Shown: one piece after another, positions 6,927 through 10,392 of the stretch
How the letters are laid out: each line of letters opens with the position of its first letter
Numbering within the stretch: the stretch's first letter is position 1
Assembly (NCBI GenBank): GCA_036280295.1
Contig: DASURA010000291.1
Coordinates: forward strand, 1 to 10,392
Source: AWTP1-13 sp036280295
GTDB taxonomy: Bacteria > Pseudomonadota > Alphaproteobacteria > Rhizobiales > Hyphomicrobiaceae
Reading direction: 5' to 3'
Length of the DNA: 10,392 bases
The notes under the pieces: generated by a model
The model's database searches: none
What the model was told of the DNA's origin: nothing
Seen by the model: only the letters and a program-made list of their open reading frames with translations
Made by a program: the position numbers and the translations under genes

Positions 6927-7653
6927 CGCTTTGAAGCGTCTCGCGCGTGTGGTGGCCGATCATCTCGATGTTCGAATGGCCGGTGATGAGTGCCCTGGCG
7001 CCGGGGCGTCCTGCTATCAGCCCGCCACCGCCACCTTCAAACGCAGTCCAATGACGGAAGCACTCATAGGCTACCAGATCGGCCGCTTGGAGCGGCACGC
7101 AGGACCTGTACGACGCGGTAGTGAAGCTGTTTAGGGGTGCGATCCGTTTCGCCCGGTCGTAGGCATCCCATATGGTTTTGATGCGATCTTTGAATTCCTC
7201 CTGCTCGGAATAGACAAGAGCGATGGGGCTTGTCTGTGCCACTTCTCGTTGCCAACGATCCAACTCATAGGCGCACCATTCGAAGCAGAGATAGAACGGG
7301 TGCGGATAAGCTGCCCGAAACTTGTCGTCTGCTAGTTCGTCCCAGTCCTTCAACGCGATTGAGGACCAAACGCAAACAGGTGAATGCTTTTGGACAATAT
7401 CAGCCAGCCGCGCAAAATAGGTTTCCCTGATCTCCTTCGACATGCCGAAGAAATCGCGCTCACCATTGGTGCAGTCTGTCGCGTGAAAAGCCGATATTGG
7501 AAAACCCTCGGCTTTGAATCGCCCGAGTTCAGCTAGCCAATCTGCCTCCAGTGCGGTCCAACGTTTCTCCGTGGCCATGAGTCCGCCTACGGCTACGACG
7601 GGTGAACCATCGTGGATACCGCTTTCGTCGAAGTAGGCGCGCGCGAGAACCAT
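6880..7653 (-). CDS. DUF3800-family protein, cargo of the mobile element
   Basis: A 257-residue soluble protein of the DUF3800 family, which is thought to have an RNase H-like fold; its biological role is unknown. The family hallmarks are present: an N-terminal AYFDESGIHDGS (acidic D9/E10) followed by VAVGGLMA, a middle FHATDC segment, and a C-terminal PLQAADLVAYECFRHW segment whose aspartate is also typical. I chose the ATG at 7653 because the family starts just before the FDESG motif. The frame extends upstream to an ATG at 7755, but those 34 residues are translated out of the element's right terminal repeat and do not look like the family. I saw no convincing promoter or strong ribosome binding site. 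It lies wholly inside the element, opposite to the transposase, and its stop overlaps the small companion gene. Confidence 0.85.
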   Translation of the reverse strand: MVLARAYFDESGIHDGSPVVAVGGLMATEKRWTALEADWLAELGRFKAEGFPISAFHATDCTNGERDFFGMSKEIRETYFARLADIVQKHSPVCVWSSIALKDWDELADDKFRAAYPHPFYLCFEWCAYELDRWQREVAQTSPIALVYSEQEEFKDRIKTIWDAYDRAKRIAPLNSFTTASYRSCVPLQAADLVAYECFRHWTAFEGGGGGLIAGRPGARALITGHSNIEMIGHHTRETLQSVIRQFHDGQWPYELR

Positions 7654-7732
7654 TGTCTTATTCGTATCGTTCTGGGCGTGCAGCAGCGCTGCAAGCTCCG
7701 CTATAGGGACGTGGCCATCTCCATGCTGTGAG

Positions 7733-7761
7733 TCGCCTGGTACGTCAAGTATCATATTCCC
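7733..7761 (-). repeat. right terminal inverted repeat of the element
   Basis: Read on the minus strand it begins GGGAATATGATACTTGACGT and continues ACCA and GGC, matching the left end over about 29 bp. It also contains a TTGACG, but no -10 box stands at the right distance, so it is unlikely to drive the DUF3800 gene in the way the left end drives the transposase gene. Confidence 0.88.
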
Positions 7762-7769
7762 TCAAATAA
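7762..7769. repeat. target-site duplication, right copy (TCAAATAA)
   Basis: Identical to 5630-5637 and directly outside the right end of the element. It is the first part of the detached 3' piece of the ATPase gene. Confidence 0.92.
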
Positions 7770-7948
7770 CCACAGCCTTCGAAGGGCTGAGGAAAACAAG
7801 CCGCGAATTGGTGGAGGATGCACAAAAACAGAATCGGACGCGAGAATTACCAGTAGAGTGGCGTCCCGATATCCGTACATTATACATAAATGATCCATTT
7901 CTGAAAACTTTATATCAAGTATGCAGATTGGGGCAGCGAGTATCGTGA
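7762..7948 (+). pseudogene. P-loop ATPase, C-terminal part, separated by the mobile element
   Basis: Reading on from the N-terminal part with one repeat copy removed (GGT CAA ATA, then ACC from A5637 plus 7770-7771) gives an uninterrupted frame to TGA at 7946-7948. The peptide begins ITTAFEGLRKTSRELVE and later has VEWRPDIRTLYINDPFLKTL, the kind of beta-strand-rich, DPF-containing C-terminus found in stand-alone P-loop ATPases of this type. It adds about 58 residues to the N-terminal part and completes a 434-residue protein. Its AT-rich codon use matches that part. As it stands the fragment has no start codon or ribosome binding site of its own and is not expected to be translated. Confidence 0.88.
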
Positions 7949-8022
7949 GCGCTTAGGGCAGATGAAGAGTGCTGGTCGCCTACTATAAAACAATCCCGCT
8001 GCTTCATCAGTTAGGCGATTGT

Positions 8023-8288
8023 ATGGAGACACCCGACGCTCGACTCACCTCACATTCCACGCCACAGCGCAGCCGGCGTCTGGCGCGGCGTGGTCGAGAT
8101 CGCGCCGCTGGCGGCTTTCGTGATCCCGCTCGGCATCGCCTTCGGCGTCGCCGCGACCGCCAAGGGGCTGGCACGCGAGACCAGCCTACTGATGAGCGCT
8201 GCCATCTACCCGCGCCTCGCAGTTCGTGGCCCTGGAGCTGTGGTACGCCCCGCGGCCGCTGGCGACATTGGCGCGGGCGGTGCTGGCC
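8023..8288 (+). pseudogene. azlC: azlC fragment (branched-chain amino acid exporter subunit), frameshifted
   Basis: This is the start of an AzlC-type permease, normally a membrane protein of about 230-240 residues that exports branched-chain amino acids together with AzlD. Three reading frames are needed to follow it. ATG 8023 gives METPDARLTSHSTP. A shift near 8063-8070 leads to AAGVWRGVVEIAPLAAFVIP, then FGVAATAKGLARE and LLMSAAIY. A second shift at about 8208-8213 leads to ASQFVALELWYAPRPLATLA up to 8288. The family has an AGASQF step where the second shift occurs, so about two bases appear to be lost there. Homology stops at 8288, immediately next to the broken vapC on the other strand. 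About a third of the protein remains and it cannot function. No azlD follows. Confidence 0.75.
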
Positions 8289-8290
8289 GG

Positions 8291-8431
8291 CAGCATGATG
8301 GACGAGATGCACAAGAGGCCCGACGCCTGCTCCAGCCTTGGGCGCATCGCCTCGCGAACTGCGGGCGGCGTCTTGGCGCTCAACAGCTTGATGCTGATGT
8401 TGGAGTCGAGCACGTGGCGAAAGGACGTCAA
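8291..8431 (-). pseudogene. vapC: vapC toxin fragment (PIN domain N-terminus)
   Basis: The frame begins TTG at 8431, overlapping the vapB stop (TTGA), in the usual tight vapBC arrangement. It reads SFRHVLDSNISIKLL with the first catalytic aspartate of a PIN-domain RNase (D9), then PPAVREAMRPRLEQ and LLCISSI. A complete toxin would continue with the conserved glutamate and further acidic residues to about 130 residues. Here the homology ends after about 47 residues, where the antisense of the azlC fragment begins. The toxin is therefore dead. The start codon may have decayed from ATG. Confidence 0.72.
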
Positions 8432-8589
8432 AGATCCTCGCGCTCCTGCTGCTCGCCTTGATCGCGATCCTCGGGGAAGCCAGAGAGGAACGGGCCGTTC
8501 TCAAACCACGCTGCCCACGACTGCCCGACCGGGACGATCACGCGGACCGCCTGGGACTGGTTGGACGTGAACAGCTTGGTCTGACCCAT
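8428..8589 (-). pseudogene. vapB: vapB antitoxin with internal deletion
   Basis: ATG 8589 starts MGQTKLFTSNQSQAVR, the classic N-terminus of a VapB antitoxin with a MazE/AbrB-like DNA-binding domain. VapB proteins normally continue with LPK and about 20-25 more residues of the beta fold before an IVP-G-SW segment. Here the text jumps directly to VIVPVGQSWAAWFENGP and the toxin-binding tail FPEDRDQGEQQERED. The frame is kept but only 53 of about 75-80 residues remain, so the DNA-binding fold must be ruined. It probably has no function, consistent with the loss of its toxin downstream. Confidence 0.72.
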
Positions 8590-8654
8590 CCCGTGCGTTC
8601 CATATATCCGTTCTGGACATCCAATGCACACGTCTTGGTGCAAGACTGACGGTG

Positions 8655-10364
8655 TCAGCCCCGCAGGAAATCGAAATCGCAGCCGTCGGGGGCCTGGGTG
8701 ACGGTCTCGCGGAACAGCTTGTCGTAGCCGCGTGCACTGGGGTCAGACCCGCAGGGTCTGACCCCTTCGCGCCGCTTCGCCAACTCCGCCTCTTCCACCA
8801 GCAGATCCAGGCGCCGCTCCTTCACGCTCAGCCGGATCTTGTCGCCGTCGCGCACCAGCCCCAGCGGCCCGCCCACCGCCGCCTCGGGGGCGACGTGCAG
8901 GACGATGGTGCCGTAGGCGGTGCCGGACATGCGGGCATCGGAGATGCGCACCATGTCCTTGACGCCGGCGGCGAGCAGCTTCTTGGGGATCGGCAGGAAG
9001 CCGGCTTCGGGCATGGCGACGGGGCTGCGCGGGCCGGCGTTCTGCAGGACGATGAAATCGTCCGCCGTCACGTCGAGATCGGGATCGTCGATGCGGCGGG
9101 CGAGATCGTCGAGCGAGGCAAACACCACGGCGCGGCCCGTCTTCTCGAACAGCTCCGGCGTAGCAGCCGAGCGCTTGACGATGGCGCCGTTGGGCGCGAG
9201 CGAGCCGAACAGGGCAACGATGCCGCCCTGCGGCTCGAGCGGCTCGGCGACGGACTTGATGACGCGGCGGTCGACGTAGGCGCCTTCCTCGGCGGCCAGG
9301 CGCTGGCGCAGCGTCTCGCCGGTGATGGTGAGGACGTCGAGATTAAGCAACGGCCTCAACTCGCGCAGCACCGCGCCGATGCCGCCGGCGGCGAAGAAGT
9401 CCTCCATGTAGTGCTCGTTGCCCACCGGCTTCACGCCCACCAGCACCGGCGTCGTGTCCGACAGCTCATTCAAGCGGGCGAGGTCCAGCTTCAAGCCGAC
9501 GCGGCCGGCGATGGCCGCGAGATGGATGACGCCGTTGGTAGACCCCCCGAGCGCCAGCAGCACGCGGGCGGCGTTGTCGATGGCGCCCTGGGTGATGATC
9601 TTGTCGGGCGTCAGCTCCGAGCGCGCCAGGGCGACGGCGCGGGCGCCGGTCGCCTCGGCGGCACGCAGGCGGTCGGCGTGCACTGCCGGGATGGCTGCGG
9701 TGCCGGGCAGCGTCATGCCCAGCGTCTCGGAGATGGCGGCCATGGTGGAGGCGGTACCCATCACGGCGCAGGTGCCGGCGGTGGTAACGAGCCGGCCCTC
9801 CACCGCCTCGATCTCCGGCTGGCTCAGCTTGCCGGCGCGGTATTGCGTCCAGAACTTGCGGCAGTCGGTGCAGGCGCCGACGCGGTCGTCCTTGTAGCGC
9901 GACGTCATCTGCGGGCCGCCGATCAGCTGGATCGCGGGCTTGCCGGCGCTGGCGGCGCCCATCAGCTGCGCCGGCACCGTCTTGTCGCAGCCGCCCATCA
10001 GCACCACCGCATCCATCGGCTGGGCGCGGATCATCTCCTCGGTGTCCATCGCCATGAGGTTGCGGAACTTCATGGAGTTGGGCGCGAGGGTGGATTCGTG
10101 CAGCGAGATGGTGGGGAACTCCAGCGCCAGCCCGCCCGCCGCCGCCACGCCGCGCTTCACGGCGTCGAGCAGCTCGGGGAAGTGGCGGTGGCACGGATTG
10201 AAGCGCGAGTGGGTAAAGGCGATGCCGACCACCGGGCGAGAAAGCTCGTCCCCCGAGTAGCCCATCGACTTGGCGAACGCGCGCCGCATGTAGATGGAAA
10301 AATCGCGGTCGCCGTAGGTCTGCAGGCCGCGCAGGAAGCCGCGCTCGTTATCGTCTTTCGCCAT
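8655..10364 (-). CDS. IlvD/Edd-family dehydratase, probable sugar-acid dehydratase
   Basis: Iron-sulfur enzyme of the IlvD/Edd family, which removes water from sugar acids (arabinonate, xylonate, gluconate type) or from dihydroxy acids in branched-chain amino acid synthesis. Candidate cluster cysteines are C58 (NPCHR), C126 (GGCDKT) and C199 (GTCAVMGTAS). The GGSTNG motif (273-278) and SDARMSGTAYG with the catalytic serine S480 are intact. The GACTDCRKFW segment (163-172) and the 569-residue length suggest the sugar-acid branch rather than biosynthetic IlvD. ATG 10364 is the start; its ribosome binding site is weak. Near the C-terminus, residues 534-542 (GVRPCGSDP) are encoded by a perfect palindrome that looks inserted, just before the usual ARGYDKL segment. 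The reading frame stays open and the change is outside the core, so the enzyme may well be active. The substrate is not certain. Confidence 0.88.
   Translation of the reverse strand: MAKDDNERGFLRGLQTYGDRDFSIYMRRAFAKSMGYSGDELSRPVVGIAFTHSRFNPCHRHFPELLDAVKRGVAAAGGLALEFPTISLHESTLAPNSMKFRNLMAMDTEEMIRAQPMDAVVLMGGCDKTVPAQLMGAASAGKPAIQLIGGPQMTSRYKDDRVGACTDCRKFWTQYRAGKLSQPEIEAVEGRLVTTAGTCAVMGTASTMAAISETLGMTLPGTAAIPAVHADRLRAAEATGARAVALARSELTPDKIITQGAIDNAARVLLALGGSTNGVIHLAAIAGRVGLKLDLARLNELSDTTPVLVGVKPVGNEHYMEDFFAAGGIGAVLRELRPLLNLDVLTITGETLRQRLAAEEGAYVDRRVIKSVAEPLEPQGGIVALFGSLAPNGAIVKRSAATPELFEKTGRAVVFASLDDLARRIDDPDLDVTADDFIVLQNAGPRSPVAMPEAGFLPIPKKLLAAGVKDMVRISDARMSGTAYGTIVLHVAPEAAVGGPLGLVRDGDKIRLSVKERRLDLLVEEAELAKRREGVRPCGSDPSARGYDKLFRETVTQAPDGCDFDFLRG
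8739..8765. repeat. perfect 27-bp palindrome inside the dehydratase gene
   Basis: GGGGTCAGACCC (8739-8750), spacer GCA, and GGGTCTGACCCC (8754-8765) form perfect 12-bp arms. Its length is a multiple of three, so it adds nine codons to the dehydratase without breaking the frame. The core GGGGTCAGACCC looks to me like the palindromic repeats scattered in many proteobacterial genomes. Confidence 0.85.
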
Positions 10365-10392
10365 GTTGGATTGGGGGCTGCCCCCTCGCCTC

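Larger units (their letters stand above)
5638..7761 (+). mobile_element. IS1595-family (ISXO2-like) insertion element with cargo genes
   Basis: This 2124-bp element is bounded by related inverted ends. The left end reads GGCGATATTGTACTTGACGT (5638-5657) and the right end, on the minus strand, GGGAATATGATACTTGACGT (7761-7742). Both continue ACCA, and the ends share a perfect 14-mer, TACTTGACGTACCA, inside an imperfect repeat of about 29 bp. Perfect 8-bp direct repeats flank it. It contains the transposase gene and a small companion gene on the plus strand, and a DUF3800 gene on the minus strand. The family is known to include members that carry passenger genes. The perfect duplication and intact transposase suggest a recent insertion that may still be mobile. 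The host gene is an ATPase with its own transferred look, so this is one insertion inside another accessory gene. Confidence 0.92.

Noticed and set aside
7752..7759. Partial direct repeat CGATATTG / TCATATTC next to TACTTG as the target duplication
   Set aside because: Only five of eight bases match and the joined ATPase frame would stop at once. The perfect TCAAATAA pair ten bases further out keeps the frame and gives longer terminal repeats, so ATAT belongs to the repeat ends.
7773..7789. CAGCC/GGCTG hairpin as a transcription terminator after the ATPase
   Set aside because: It has only a 5-bp stem without a T-run, and it lies inside the restored ATPase coding frame.
9466..10194. Open frame of 242 codons within the dehydratase gene, same strand but other frame
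   Set aside because: Arg/Pro/Ala-rich shadow of the dehydratase, which has all its motifs in the main frame.

Overview
The window is GC-rich DNA of proteobacterial type. A TRAP transporter, an IlvD/Edd dehydratase and a chromosomal tRNA-Lys with encoded CCA suggest an alphaproteobacterium, but I cannot name a genus. Two kinds of DNA alternate: GC-rich housekeeping and catabolic genes, and an AT-richer accessory stretch (about 4480-7950) with different codon use.

Layout. (1) 1-452: a DUF2200-family gene cut by the left window edge, whose C-terminal tail departs from the family. (2) 614-688: tRNA-Lys(UUU) on the minus strand, followed on its 3' side by a tandem TTGGACCCTG repeat. (3) 689-1411: about 720 bp with no convincing gene, only short palindromes. 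(4) 1412-4441: a complete three-part TRAP transporter (binding protein, small and large permease), with an inverted pair of REP-like palindromes between the first two genes. (5) 4512-7948: a P-loop ATPase gene split by a mobile element. (6) 8023-8589: a scrapyard holding a frameshifted azlC fragment (+) that abuts a truncated vapC and an internally deleted vapB (-). (7) 8655-10364: an IlvD/Edd-family dehydratase (-) with a perfect 27-bp palindrome lying in frame inside its coding sequence.

The main result is the mobile element at 5638-7761 (2124 bp). It has related inverted ends sharing TACTTGACGTACCA and is flanked by a perfect 8-bp direct repeat, TCAAATAA (5630-5637 and 7762-7769). It encodes an IS1595-type (ISXO2-like) transposase, a 60-residue companion protein, and, on the opposite strand, a DUF3800 protein as cargo. 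Removing the element and one repeat copy joins the ATPase fragments in one uninterrupted frame of 434 residues. This shows that the element inserted into that gene and that the insertion is little decayed. The transposase promoter has its -35 box inside the left terminal repeat. A hairpin around the start codon would form only on transcripts that enter from outside.

The TRAP transporter and the dehydratase could belong to one sugar-acid or hydroxy-acid uptake and breakdown pathway, but they are divergently placed and separated by the accessory stretch, so this is only an inference.
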